A stretch of 64,000 nucleotides of DNA from Consotaella salsifontis (GTDB lineage Bacteria > Pseudomonadota > Alphaproteobacteria > Rhizobiales > Rhizobiaceae), in contig NZ_FUXL01000004.1 in NCBI RefSeq assembly GCF_900167365.1, positions 186,001 to 250,000 of the forward strand, written 5' to 3'. The number at the start of each line of letters is the position of its first letter. Positions within the stretch are counted from its first letter, which is position 1. Positions 1-7,964 of this stretch are shown in pieces. The notes beneath the pieces were generated by a model. That model ran no database searches. It had not been told where the DNA came from and saw only the letters and a program-made list of their open reading frames with translations. Made by a program: the position numbers and the translations under genes.

Positions 1-2
1 CC

Positions 3-740
3 TATCAGCTCGCCCTCAACAACAACGGCACGCTCCATCTGCATGGCGGGGACAAGGGCTTCTCCCGGAGCAACTGGACCATTGCCGAGGCGGGCGACGA
101 CTTCGTGACCCTCACCCTCACCTCGCCCGATGGCGACGACGGCTATCCGGGAAAGGTCGAGGCCACCTGCCGCTATCAGCTGAAGAGTCCGGCAACGCTG
201 TCCATCGAGATGACGGCGACGACCGACGCGGCAACGCCCATCAACCTGACCAACCATGCCTATTTCAATCTCGACGAGGGCAGCAGCTCTCACGATCACT
301 GGCTTGAGATCGACGCCGAGCTTTATACGCCCTCGCTGCCGAGCCTCATCCCGACGGGAGAAATCCTGAAGGTCGAGGGCACGCCCTACGACTTCCGGGC
401 CATGCGCAGGATCGGCGGTGCGGGCGTCGGCTACGATACCAACTGGGTGCTGGGCGGAACGCGCGGCGAGATGCAGGAGGTGGCGCGCCTCTCCTCGCCG
501 AAGCGCGATCTCGACCTGGTGGTGGCCACCGACCAGCCCGGCATCCTCATGTATGACGGCAGCACCCTGCTTCAGGCGGGCGAGGGCCTGGACGGCCAGA
601 AGCACGTGCCCCATGCGGCTCTCTGCCTCGAGACCCAGCATTTCGTGAATTCGGTCAACACCCGCCACTTCCCGTCAGTCGTGCTGCGGCCGGGCGAGAC
701 CTATCGGCATCGGTGCGACTACCGCTTCGAGGCGAAGTAG
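3..740 (+). CDS. galM: Aldose 1-epimerase, C-terminal part (start lies before the window)
   Basis: Interconverts the alpha and beta anomers of aldoses such as galactose and glucose. The reading frame is open from base 3, so the true start is upstream. The visible 245 residues cover the substrate-binding LHGGDKGF segment near the beginning. They also contain the NHAYFNL block with the conserved histidine at about fragment residue 85, and CLETQHF with the catalytic glutamate at about residue 210. All are in the order expected for the GalM beta-sandwich fold, and no signal peptide can be judged. The gene converges on the methyltransferase, whose stop is only 24 bases away. A nearby sugar operon is not visible, although a sugar uptake and oxidation cluster lies 30 kb downstream. 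Confidence 0.93.
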   Translation, partial: YQLALNNNGTLHLHGGDKGFSRSNWTIAEAGDDFVTLTLTSPDGDDGYPGKVEATCRYQLKSPATLSIEMTATTDAATPINLTNHAYFNLDEGSSSHDHWLEIDAELYTPSLPSLIPTGEILKVEGTPYDFRAMRRIGGAGVGYDTNWVLGGTRGEMQEVARLSSPKRDLDLVVATDQPGILMYDGSTLLQAGEGLDGQKHVPHAALCLETQHFVNSVNTRHFPSVVLRPGETYRHRCDYRFEAK

Positions 741-764
741 CAGCGCGCAACCGGGGGGCCGACC

Positions 765-1361
765 CTATGCTGGCCTTCGGGCGATCAAGTCGATCAGGGC
801 GGACGGCCCCTTGTGCCGCTCGCCCTCGTCGAGGTCGGCGTCGTAATCCTCCAAAAGCAGAATTTCGCAATCGGCGAAGGCCGTGCGCAGGAGATTGGCG
901 GTGTAGAGCTGATCGATCTGCGAGGGCCCGCCGGTGCCATTGAGGATTTGCGCCGGCCGGTATCCTTCGACAAGAATTAGGCCACCGGGACGCGCCGCCT
1001 CCCTCATGCGAACGAACATCTCGTCGCGAAGCGGCGGTGCCGCGAACTGAACGAAAATCGCGACCACGATGTCGAACTGATCTTTCGGCCAGTCCCAAGT
1101 CGTGACGTCCCCCTGGACAAGGTCCAGCGTCACATTGTGGCGTTCCGCGAGCCGCCGCGCCTTTTCAAGCCCGACCGCCGAAAGGTCCATGGAGGTGACC
1201 TTCAAGCCTTGGCGAGCCAGCCAGACGCCGTTTCGCCCCTCGCCATCGGCGATTGCCAGAGCCGTCTGTCCGGCGCGGAAATAGGAGGCGGAGCGCTTGA
1301 GGAAGGCATTGGGCTCGGTGCCGAAGAGATAGTCGGGTCGGTCGTAGTTTTCGTCCCACAT
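765..1361 (-). CDS. Class I SAM-dependent methyltransferase (TehB-like)
   Basis: A 198-residue Rossmann-fold methyltransferase. The SAM-binding motif I is ADGEGRNGVWLA, about residues 36-47, a form usual in TehB-like small methyltransferases. It is followed by VTSMDLS (acidic motif II) and FDIVVAIFVQF (motif IV). The opening MWDENYDRPDYLFGTEPN is typical of this group. The ATG at 1361 was chosen because a GAAAGGA ribosome site lies 8 bases upstream and homology would begin there. A longer reading frame to 1394 lacks that support. The substrate is unknown; thiol or metalloid methylation is possible by family only. It is transcribed alone, convergent with galM. Confidence 0.85.
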   Translation of the reverse strand: MWDENYDRPDYLFGTEPNAFLKRSASYFRAGQTALAIADGEGRNGVWLARQGLKVTSMDLSAVGLEKARRLAERHNVTLDLVQGDVTTWDWPKDQFDIVVAIFVQFAAPPLRDEMFVRMREAARPGGLILVEGYRPAQILNGTGGPSQIDQLYTANLLRTAFADCEILLLEDYDADLDEGERHKGPSALIDLIARRPA

Positions 1362-1734
1362 GGATGCCGATCCTTTCGCTGTGTTCCACCTCACATCCGC
1401 CCGCGCCTACTCCGAACGGAGGGACGGCCTGTCGAATGCCGACGCTCATGTCTTGGCGCGTGGGACCGAGGACCGCATGCCGAACCGCCGGATCGACTTT
1501 CCAGCAATGTCGATCCCGGCGGAGTGTTCCACTGTAGCGGTAAGGAAGACGAACCTTCTTTGGGGGGCGAACTGCGACGTTCCGCCTCACCCATCACCGT
1601 CCGCTTCGCCATCATCTTTTCCTCTGTTCCATGCGAACCGTTTTTCCCGCCCGGCGTTTATGGAAGCTCTCGTTGCGACCCCACGACGTCGGGCGATGGC
1701 AATCGCAAGGGACTGCATGAGAAAGGAACCCTTG
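1362..1734. other. Intergenic region between divergent genes
   Basis: This 373-base stretch separates the methyltransferase (minus strand) from the BA14K gene (plus strand) and must hold both promoters. Reading frames cross it on both strands, but none has a credible start with a ribosome site or a recognisable product. No clear hairpin, repeat or -35/-10 pair stands out. Confidence 0.5.
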
Positions 1735-2160
1735 ATGCTGTTCTCGAGATTGGGCCGGCGCACCCGCCTTACTCTGGCGGCGGGGGCGCTGGCGCTGCTG
1801 ACCGGCGGCGCCGTCACTGGCCCAGCGACGGGCGCGGCGGCTCAGGAAGCCGTCAGCGGAACCGCCGCAGCACAGATCGAGCTTGCTCAGTATTATCCAC
1901 CGCCCCGTGAATGGGGCCCTCCTCCTCCGCCGCCGCGTTGGGGTCCCCCACCACCTCCACCCCCGCGCTGGGGTCCGCCGCCGCCACGTTGGGGAGGTTG
2001 GGGACCGCCGCCTCCGCCACGGCCGCGTTGGGGGCCTCCTCCGGGAGCGCGCGGCCATATCGCTTGGTGCAGTTCGCGGTATCGTTCCTACAGCATCAGG
2101 CGTGATGCCTTTATCGGCGGTGACGGCCGCTGGCACCGTTGCTTCAGCCCCTACGACTGA
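1735..2160 (+). CDS. BA14K-family secreted protein with Pro/Trp-rich repeats
   Basis: A 141-residue predicted export protein. After an N-terminal signal (RRTRLTLAAGALALLTGGA, Ala-rich cleavage region near residue 37) comes a stretch made of repeated PPPPRWG units, about residues 56-104. The C-terminus has the BA14K-type block WCSSRYRSYSIRRDAFIGG ending in DGRWHRC, with two cysteines. BA14K proteins are known in Brucella and relatives as immunoreactive proteins with lectin-like activity; their exact role is unsettled. The ATG at 1735 has AAAGGAA 7 bases upstream. A strong terminator follows at once, so it is probably monocistronic. A second BA14K protein lies at 51859. Confidence 0.8.
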   Translation: MLFSRLGRRTRLTLAAGALALLTGGAVTGPATGAAAQEAVSGTAAAQIELAQYYPPPREWGPPPPPPRWGPPPPPPPRWGPPPPRWGGWGPPPPPRPRWGPPPGARGHIAWCSSRYRSYSIRRDAFIGGDGRWHRCFSPYD

Positions 2161-2176
2161 GCTGAACGCGTGAAGG

Positions 2177-2203
2177 GCCCCGGCACGGTGTGCCGGGGCT
2201 TTT
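2177..2203 (+). terminator. Rho-independent terminator of the BA14K gene
   Basis: A perfect 9-bp stem (GCCCCGGCA pairing with TGCCGGGGC) with a 5-base loop, followed directly by TTTT. It starts 17 bases after the stop codon of the BA14K gene. Confidence 0.85.
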
Positions 2204-2279
2204 GCCGCTCAAATGGGGAACCGACCTCGGAAGTGTCGAACGCCCGGTCGGTTCAAGCGCGGCCCTTCGACCGACCGAG

Positions 2280-3425
2280 CTATCCGAGGATATCCCTGAC
2301 CAGACGAGAGAATATGCGCGCGCCGATGGCGATCAGCTCGTCGGGAAAATCATAATCGGGATTGTGCAGATCGGCATGCTCCTCGCCGGCGCCGAGAAAG
2401 GCCATCGCGGTTTTGGAGACGGCGCGAAAGCGCCCGAAATCCTCCGAGGCGCGCATTGGCTCGCCAGGGCGGTGCGGCACGTTTTCGCCGTCGAGCGCTC
2501 TCCTGAGGAGGCGTGTTGCCTCGGTGTCGTTCTCGCAATGCGCGAAAACCTCGCGGTAGTCCATCTCCACCGAAAGCTCCGCCCCTCCGGCCGTGATGCG
2601 CACCAGCGATTCGGCGGCTTGAACGAGGGCATCCATACGCCCATCCACCAGAGTTCGCAGGGTTGCCCAGATCTCGGCTGCCCCCGGCGCCACGCCGAAG
2701 CACCGCTCGCCCATCTCGGCGTGCGTCACCGTGACCATGGCGAAATCCTCGTTCAGGATATCGGGCGAGCCAAGGGCGGTAAGCGCCGGCATGAGCTGGG
2801 CGACCGCTCGCATCGGCGATACGCCCGACTGCGGCGTCGAGGCGTGAGCGGTTCGCCCCTCCAGGCGGATCACCATGCCGCGCGAGGCGCAGTTGGCCGG
2901 CCCGTCCTTGATCCTCACCTCGCCGAGCGCGAGGCCGGGCAGATTGTGGAAGGCGAAGGCAAGATCGGGCTTGATCTCCGCGAAGCGCGGGTCGGAGATG
3001 ACGGCCTCCGCGCCCGCTCCCGTTTCCTCCGCCGGCTGGAAGAGCAGCACCACGCGACCTCTTTCGGGTCGCTGGCGGCCGAGCAGCAGCGCGACGCCCG
3101 CAAGGATCGCCATATGGCCGTCATGACCGCAGAGATGCCCCTTTCCCGGGACGGTGGAGCGGTGGGGGGAGGATGAATCCTCCTCGATCGGCAAGGCGTC
3201 GAGCTCGGCCCGCAGCATCACCGTTGGCCCGTCCTCGCCGCCTTCGAAAACCGCCGCGAGGCCGTGGCCTCCCAATCCGGTGAAAAGGCGATCCGCGCCG
3301 GCCTGCCGCATCCGCTCGGCGACGGCGTGAGCCGTTTCGATCTCCTCGCCCGACAGCTCTGGGTGCTGGTGGCGAGAGCGCCGCCATGCTGTGAGCTCGG
3401 CCACGTCCTCGTGCGTGAGATGCAT
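2280..3425 (-). CDS. M20-family amidohydrolase (hippurate hydrolase / AbgA type)
   Basis: A 381-residue cytosolic metallo-amidohydrolase expected to cleave N-acyl amino acids or related amides with a dinuclear metal centre. Visible family blocks are RHQHPELSGEE near the N-terminus, LRAELDALPIEE, GHLCGHDGHMA (metal-binding Cys/His), FQPAEETGAGAEA (catalytic and metal Glu pair) and SEDFGRF near residue 340. The inserted dimerisation domain, with GRTAHAS, is present. The length is typical. The ATG at 3425 is preferred over a TTG 15 bases upstream because a GGGGGAG ribosome site precedes it. The exact substrate cannot be read from the sequence. It stands alone, divergent from the Tad locus. Confidence 0.88.
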   Translation of the reverse strand: MHLTHEDVAELTAWRRSRHQHPELSGEEIETAHAVAERMRQAGADRLFTGLGGHGLAAVFEGGEDGPTVMLRAELDALPIEEDSSSPHRSTVPGKGHLCGHDGHMAILAGVALLLGRQRPERGRVVLLFQPAEETGAGAEAVISDPRFAEIKPDLAFAFHNLPGLALGEVRIKDGPANCASRGMVIRLEGRTAHASTPQSGVSPMRAVAQLMPALTALGSPDILNEDFAMVTVTHAEMGERCFGVAPGAAEIWATLRTLVDGRMDALVQAAESLVRITAGGAELSVEMDYREVFAHCENDTEATRLLRRALDGENVPHRPGEPMRASEDFGRFRAVSKTAMAFLGAGEEHADLHNPDYDFPDELIAIGARIFSRLVRDILG

Positions 3426-3562
3426 GCTCTCTCCCCCCAAACGAATCGGCTAGCCCGATGAGTGTCATTGAGCTGGCCAACCATGCAAGGACGAAAGCCG
3501 CCTCGGCCCTGGCTAGATGCGTTTGTGCCGCCGGCAGAAAGCGATGAACCGTCCGCTCATCG

Positions 3563-3578
3563 TCAACCGCCGATTAAC
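3563..3578 (+). promoter_or_regulatory. Candidate CtrA box upstream of tadD
   Basis: TCAA-N7-TTAAC, one mismatch from the known CtrA consensus TTAA-N7-TTAAC, 105 bases before the tadD start. The spacer CCGCCGA nearly matches that of the second box at 4921. Binding is inferred, not shown. Confidence 0.5.
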
Positions 3579-3682
3579 AGCGATGTGCCAATTTGATCTT
3601 TGGGGAGCCGGCGCCGGCGGCAGCGTTTTTGTCGACGGGCAGGCGAGCGGCTCCTCGGCGTGGTCAAAAGGATCGCCTTGTG

Positions 3683-4177
3683 ATGCCGAAATATCCAACC
3701 CTGTTGGCGCTGGTTCTGGCCTGCATTCTGCCGGCCTGCCAGAGCACCAATCTGGACGAGGTCGTCGGCTCGATCACCCGGGCCGGCTCTTCCATCGAAT
3801 CCGTCAGGACGGGCGATCTCGTTGCAGCCGGCCAGCAGCAGTTCAAGGCCGGCAATTTTGGCAAATCCTATGAGCTCTACAAGAAGGCGGCCGAAGCCTA
3901 TCCGCAAAATCCGTCCGCGTGGCTGGGCCTTGCGGCCTCGGCGGACCAGCTCGGGCGTTTCGACACATCGGATCAGGCCTATCGGGCCCTCGCGATGCTC
4001 GCGCCCGACAGCCCGGCCTACCAGAACAATCTCGGCTACTCCTACATGCTGCGCGGCGATCTCAAGTCGGCGCAGTCGCATCTGCTCAAGGCGCAAGGGA
4101 TGGCACCCAGCAACCTCGTCGTCATGAACAATCTGCGCCTACTCGACCGTTCGACATCGTTGGCCCGCCATGGCTGA
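3683..4177 (+). CDS. tadD: TadD-like lipoprotein with TPR repeats (Tad secretion)
   Basis: A 164-residue lipoprotein of the Tad/Flp machinery. In known systems TadD acts as a pilotin-like periplasmic TPR protein needed for secretin assembly. The N-terminus is a lipoprotein signal, with the lipobox ILPAC placing the acylated Cys at about residue 19. From residue 55 on there are at least three TPR-like units (FGKSYELYKKAAEAYPQNP; FDTSDQAYRALAMLAPDSP; LKSAQSHLLKAQGMAPSN). The ATG at 3683 is preceded by AAGGA at 10 bases. It overlaps the next gene by 8 bases, so the two are translationally linked. In most Tad loci tadD lies after tadC; here it is first. Confidence 0.82.
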   Translation: MPKYPTLLALVLACILPACQSTNLDEVVGSITRAGSSIESVRTGDLVAAGQQQFKAGNFGKSYELYKKAAEAYPQNPSAWLGLAASADQLGRFDTSDQAYRALAMLAPDSPAYQNNLGYSYMLRGDLKSAQSHLLKAQGMAPSNLVVMNNLRLLDRSTSLARHG

Positions 4178-4871
4178 CCTGACGCCACTCAAGGGGGACA
4201 TCGTGACCGCCACCGCACCGCGGATCGAAGCCGCCAATCTGATCGACCTGCCCACGCCACGGAAAGTGGAGCTGGAGCCGCATCTGCGATCGCACGGAAT
4301 GCTGTTCGCCTTCGGCATCGCCAGCCTCGCCGTCACCGGCACCTTGGTGATGACGATCATGTTGAGCTGGCAACCGCTTCAGTCGCTCAAGGATATGAAC
4401 CGGCGCATATCCGCCCTGGATGGGGCCGAGGCGCGGCTTTCGCAACATATGGACGACGGCGTTCAGAGCGTCGTCAATCATGTCGAGAGCCGGATCAGCG
4501 GCCTGCGCAGCAACATGGACGGGCGCTTCGACCAGCTTGATTTCGAATTGAGAGGTGTCGATTCCCGCCTGACGGAGGTGCGCCATTCCATGGGCGAAGG
4601 TGTCGAGATGCTCCATGATACCAGCGCGCGCATGGACGAGGCCTTGTCGGCGGCTGTGGTCGAAATTTCGCAGCTCGGCGAGATGCAGGTCGCGGCACGG
4701 GCGGCGGCAAAATCGAAGCCGGCTATCGATCCGTTCATCGTCGGAGCAGTGCCCGCAGGCGGAACAAGCAGCGGGGGTGGCCACGCGACCCCGAGTTCAC
4801 CGGAGGCCGCGGTGGCGCGCTTCCAGCGGGTCGAGCTTCCCGACGGATCGGTGAGCTATCGTATCAAGTAG
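4170..4871 (+). CDS. Unknown inner-membrane coiled-coil protein in the Tad locus
   Basis: A 233-residue protein I do not recognise. It has a roughly 45-residue N-terminal cytoplasmic tail and one membrane span at about residues 43-65 (MLFAFGIASLAVTGTLVMTI). Then comes a long polar region with heptad spacing (about 70-165) rich in MDxR, VESRISG and VDSRLTEVR units. The end is a Gly/Ser/Pro linker and a short tail RFQRVELPDGSVSYRIK. The shape resembles a single-pass scaffold with a periplasmic coiled coil. It overlaps tadD by 8 bases and precedes the secretin gene, which suggests a structural or assembly role in the Tad envelope complex. That role is inferred from position only. Confidence 0.7.
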   Translation: MADLTPLKGDIVTATAPRIEAANLIDLPTPRKVELEPHLRSHGMLFAFGIASLAVTGTLVMTIMLSWQPLQSLKDMNRRISALDGAEARLSQHMDDGVQSVVNHVESRISGLRSNMDGRFDQLDFELRGVDSRLTEVRHSMGEGVEMLHDTSARMDEALSAAVVEISQLGEMQVAARAAAKSKPAIDPFIVGAVPAGGTSSGGGHATPSSPEAAVARFQRVELPDGSVSYRIK

Positions 4872-4920
4872 CCGGAGCCGGCTTCCTGCGACATCGCTTC
4901 CTTGCCCTGCGGCGGCCCGT

Positions 4921-4936
4921 TGACCGGCGATTAACC
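4921..4936 (+). promoter_or_regulatory. Candidate CtrA box upstream of cpaC
   Basis: TTGA-N7-TTAAC with spacer CCGGCGA, one mismatch from the CtrA consensus, 168 bases before the chosen cpaC start. It is almost the same sequence as the box at 3563. Confidence 0.5.
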
Positions 4937-5103
4937 AAACGGATGCAAGGTGTCGCACCAATGGGAGGCCGACCGGCCACCTGGCAGGCGAGGCGACGCG
5001 GACGAGGATGACCGGGGGACGTGCGATCTCGGCCAAGGAAGCCAACGAGGATGCCGCGCGGCGGGCCGATCTGGCCTGGCGAGCCGCGGGCGAAGGATGC
5101 GTC

Positions 5104-6633
5104 GTGGAAGAATTCGGCAACCAAATTCGAACGAGCGCCTCGCCGCCGACACGGCGGCGTCGGATGGTTGCGATCCTTGCCTTCCTTCTTTTCGCCCTGC
5201 CCCAGCTGTCGCCCGCCTTTGCCCAGCAGCGCGCGGTCTCCATCGGCAATGGCCAGATGACGCGCGTCGTTGTCAGGCCGAACGCAACACTGACGATCAC
5301 CACCGACCGCCCCTTCGCCAACCTCGTTGTCGGCAATTCGAGCGTCGCCGACGTCGTGCCGCTCTCCGAGCGATCCTTCTATATCCAGGGCCGAACCTCT
5401 GGCACCACCAACATCTCGATCTTCAACGATGGCGACGGCCTGCTCGGCGTGCTCGACACCCGCGTCAGCATGGACTTCAGCGACGTCTCGGAGGCGATCA
5501 AGGCGGCAGTGCCGAGTTCGCGCGTCACCGTCTCCAATTTCAACGACCGCATCCATCTTTCGGGCACCGTCGACAGTGCTCCTGATGTGACGCGCGTCGT
5601 CGAGATCGCCCAACAATTCTCGGCCCAGCCCGTCATCAACGCGCTCGCTGTCGCGGCTACCCAGCAGGTGGCACTGGAGGTGCGGGTGCTCGAGGCGCGG
5701 CGCAGCGCCGGCCGCGATCTTGGCGTCAACTTCCGCGTCCGCGGCGGCACCTCGCTCGGCGTCACCGGATCACGCCTGCGGCTGAACGTGCCCAAGGACG
5801 GCAACACTGCCGGAACCGACAATTACCTCGGTGTCGTGTCCCAGCTCGACGCCGACGCGGAGCGCAACTCGCAGGGTACGCCTTTCGGCTCACTGGTGGC
5901 GCAGGTGCTGGAGGGCGCCGGCGTCAAGGTCGACATGATCATCAACGCCCTTGAGGCGAAAGGCCTGGCGCGCCGGCTGGCGCAACCGAACCTCACCACG
6001 GTGAGCGGCGAGAAGGCGAGTTTCCATGCCGGCGGCGAGGTCCCGATCCAGACGGTCGTGAGCAACGGCAACACGACCGCGACGCAGACGGACTACCGTC
6101 CCTACGGTGTGCGCCTCGAATTCCTTCCCACCGTCCTCGACCGTGGGCTGATCAATCTCAGGATCATGACCGAGGTCAGCGAGATCGACCCCTCGGTCAC
6201 TGTCAACGGCAATCCGGGCTTCACCTCGCGCAAGGCGCAGACCGTGATCGAGCTGCGTGACGGCCAGAGCTTCGCCCTCGCCGGTCTGCTTCAGACGGTG
6301 AATGCCAAGACCATCGAGCAGATGCCGTGGCTGGGCAACCTGCCGGTTCTCGGCGCGCTCTTCCGCTCGACCTCTTACAAAAAGAACGAGAGCGATCTGG
6401 TGGTCGTGGTGACGCCGCATCTGGTGCGGCCCGCCCGGCCCGACGAACAGCTTCGCTCGCCGCTCGACGACACGGTGCCGTCCAACGACTTCGAGCTTTT
6501 CGCGCTTGGGCTGATGGAGGTCGACAAGTCCATGATCGAGGGCTTCAAGAACGGCACGGGGATCGAAGGCCCCTATGGGCATCTACTCGACATCGACGGA
6601 GAAGACGGTCATGTCGCCGCGCAGCAGCCTTGA
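5104..6633 (+). CDS. cpaC: Tad/Cpa outer-membrane secretin CpaC (RcpA)
   Basis: Forms the outer-membrane channel of the Tad apparatus. The 509-residue protein has a basic then hydrophobic signal (RRRRMVAILAFLLFALPQL, cleaved after AFA). Next comes the pilus N-terminal domain (VVVRPNATLTITTDRPFANL; SVADVVPLSERSFYIQG), a BON-like domain (FNDRIHLSGTV), then the secretin core with VPIQTVVSNGN and the signature MPWLGNLPVLGALFRS near its end. The GTG at 5104 was chosen because GAAGGA lies 6 bases upstream and the length fits the family. The ATG at 5008 would add 32 unlikely residues, and the ATG at 5164 has no ribosome site. The stop overlaps the next gene by 23 bases. Confidence 0.92.
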   Translation: MEEFGNQIRTSASPPTRRRRMVAILAFLLFALPQLSPAFAQQRAVSIGNGQMTRVVVRPNATLTITTDRPFANLVVGNSSVADVVPLSERSFYIQGRTSGTTNISIFNDGDGLLGVLDTRVSMDFSDVSEAIKAAVPSSRVTVSNFNDRIHLSGTVDSAPDVTRVVEIAQQFSAQPVINALAVAATQQVALEVRVLEARRSAGRDLGVNFRVRGGTSLGVTGSRLRLNVPKDGNTAGTDNYLGVVSQLDADAERNSQGTPFGSLVAQVLEGAGVKVDMIINALEAKGLARRLAQPNLTTVSGEKASFHAGGEVPIQTVVSNGNTTATQTDYRPYGVRLEFLPTVLDRGLINLRIMTEVSEIDPSVTVNGNPGFTSRKAQTVIELRDGQSFALAGLLQTVNAKTIEQMPWLGNLPVLGALFRSTSYKKNESDLVVVVTPHLVRPARPDEQLRSPLDDTVPSNDFELFALGLMEVDKSMIEGFKNGTGIEGPYGHLLDIDGEDGHVAAQQP

Positions 6634-6928
6634 GATCGTGCTGATCGCGGCGGCATCTCTCATCGCCGGCTGCAGCGAATACACCGATCATCGCGATTCG
6701 ATCACGCTCGGCGCCGGCAACGCGCCCGCCGCCAACCTCGCCCTCCAGACCGAAAATCCCTTTCCCCCGGATCGCAACACGACGGCGATCCACGCCGACG
6801 GCAAACGAGCGGTGACCGTCGTCAAGTCGTACCAGGAGCGGATCGGGGCCTCGCCGGACGCAGCGGCGTCCAGCGCGGGCGACTCGCGCGACGCTTCCTC
6901 TTCTGGAAAATCCGGCATCGGCGGCTGA
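6611..6928 (+). CDS. Small lipoprotein in the cpaD position
   Basis: A 105-residue lipoprotein with signal EIVLIAAASLIAGC, lipid-bearing Cys at about residue 22. After it come SITLGAGNAPAANLALQT and ENPFPPDRNTTAIHADGKRA, a pattern like the N-terminal part of CpaD-type Tad lipoproteins, then a Ser/Ala/Gly-rich tail. Typical CpaD proteins are about twice as long, so this is either a shortened CpaD or a separate small family. It starts inside the end of cpaC with GGAGAAG 6 bases upstream, and is followed by cpaB. By position it probably helps the secretin in the outer membrane; that is inference. Confidence 0.72.
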   Translation: MSPRSSLEIVLIAAASLIAGCSEYTDHRDSITLGAGNAPAANLALQTENPFPPDRNTTAIHADGKRAVTVVKSYQERIGASPDAAASSAGDSRDASSSGKSGIGG

Positions 6929-6945
6929 GCCGCGTCCGGCCTCGG

Positions 6946-6961
6946 TTAACGGACACTCAAC
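6946..6961 (-). promoter_or_regulatory. Candidate CtrA box upstream of cpaB
   Basis: Reads TTAA-N7-TCAAC on the plus strand; on the minus strand it is GTTGA-N7-TTAACC, the same pattern as the box at 4921. It lies 70 bases before the cpaB start. One mismatch to the CtrA consensus. Confidence 0.5.
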
Positions 6962-7030
6962 GCCCGTCTGCTATTCCTGGCGTTCCGAAGAGAAAGCGGG
7001 GCCTTTCCGGCGGCTGCTTCTGGGGCAAGC

Positions 7031-7834
7031 ATGGTTCGCATTCTCATTCTCATCGTCGCTGTGCTGTGCGGGGGAGTCGCCGCCTGGCTGGCTCTGTCCG
7101 ACCCGGCGCCTCCGAAGGTCGAGGTGGTTGAGGCGCCAGCGCCGGCAACGGTGGAAGTTCTCGTCTCATCGGCGCAGGTGAAGGCCGGCACCATCCTGAA
7201 GCCAGAGATGATGCGCTGGCAGGCCTGGCCGGCGGAAACGAGCAGCGCCGACCTGATCAACCGCGCGGGCCAACCCGACGCCATCGCAACTCTGTCCGGT
7301 TCCGTCGTACGCAGTCAATTCGGCGCTGGCGAGCCGATCCGCGAGGACAAACTCGCTCCGGCCGGTTCCGGCTTCATGTCCGCCATGTTGCCGCCGGGCA
7401 AGCGGGCGGCGGCCGTGCGCATTTCGGCCGAGACGACGGCGGGCGGCTTCGTGCTGCCGAACGATCGCGTCGACGTGATCGAGACGCTGACGCCCGCTGA
7501 TACGGACTCCGGCCGTTCTTCCCCGATCAGCCGCACCATCCTGCGCGATATTCGTGTCCTCGCGGTGGACCAGACGCAGGATATCGATCCGGCCGATCCC
7601 CAGAGGGTGGTGGTCGGGCGCAGGGCGACCCTCGAGCTCTCTTCCGTTCAGGCCGAGACCGTCATGACCGCCCAGGCCGAAGGTACCCTTTCCCTGGCCC
7701 TGCGCTCGGTCTCGGATCAAGTCGACGAAGCGATGCCGATCGCCCGCCGAACCACGAGCACGATCCGCGTCCACCGCGACGGCAAGATCCAGGAATTCGA
7801 AGTATCGCGCCACAGCGCGGAGAACGCACAATGA
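7031..7834 (+). CDS. cpaB: Flp pilus assembly protein CpaB (RcpC)
   Basis: A periplasmic, membrane-anchored part of the Tad apparatus that supports the secretin. The 267-residue protein has one N-terminal span (ILILIVAVLCGGVAAWLAL). It is followed by a SAF domain (VEVLVSSAQVKAGTILKPEM; VVRSQFGAGEPIREDKLA) and the RcpC/CpaB domain with GKRAAAVRISAETTAGGFV and LPNDRVDVI, the usual signature. The length is normal. In most Tad loci cpaB precedes cpaC; here it follows cpaC and the small lipoprotein, and has its own candidate CtrA box. cpaE follows after 130 bases in which nothing else is seen. Confidence 0.92.
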   Translation: MVRILILIVAVLCGGVAAWLALSDPAPPKVEVVEAPAPATVEVLVSSAQVKAGTILKPEMMRWQAWPAETSSADLINRAGQPDAIATLSGSVVRSQFGAGEPIREDKLAPAGSGFMSAMLPPGKRAAAVRISAETTAGGFVLPNDRVDVIETLTPADTDSGRSSPISRTILRDIRVLAVDQTQDIDPADPQRVVVGRRATLELSSVQAETVMTAQAEGTLSLALRSVSDQVDEAMPIARRTTSTIRVHRDGKIQEFEVSRHSAENAQ

Positions 7835-7964
7835 CCCCCCTTCGTCCTCTTCGGGGCGCGCTCGCGCTCCGCACATTCGCCGTTCCCGAGCGACGGGGGG
7901 GCGCGGCTTCAGCCCGGCCCGGCCATCGTGCCGACGGGCGTCATCGCTGACATCGCGGCTGTCC

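Noticed and set aside
1137-1910. 257-codon plus-strand frame across the intergenic region
   Set aside because: It overlaps the methyltransferase in antisense, lacks a ribosome site and shows no domain.
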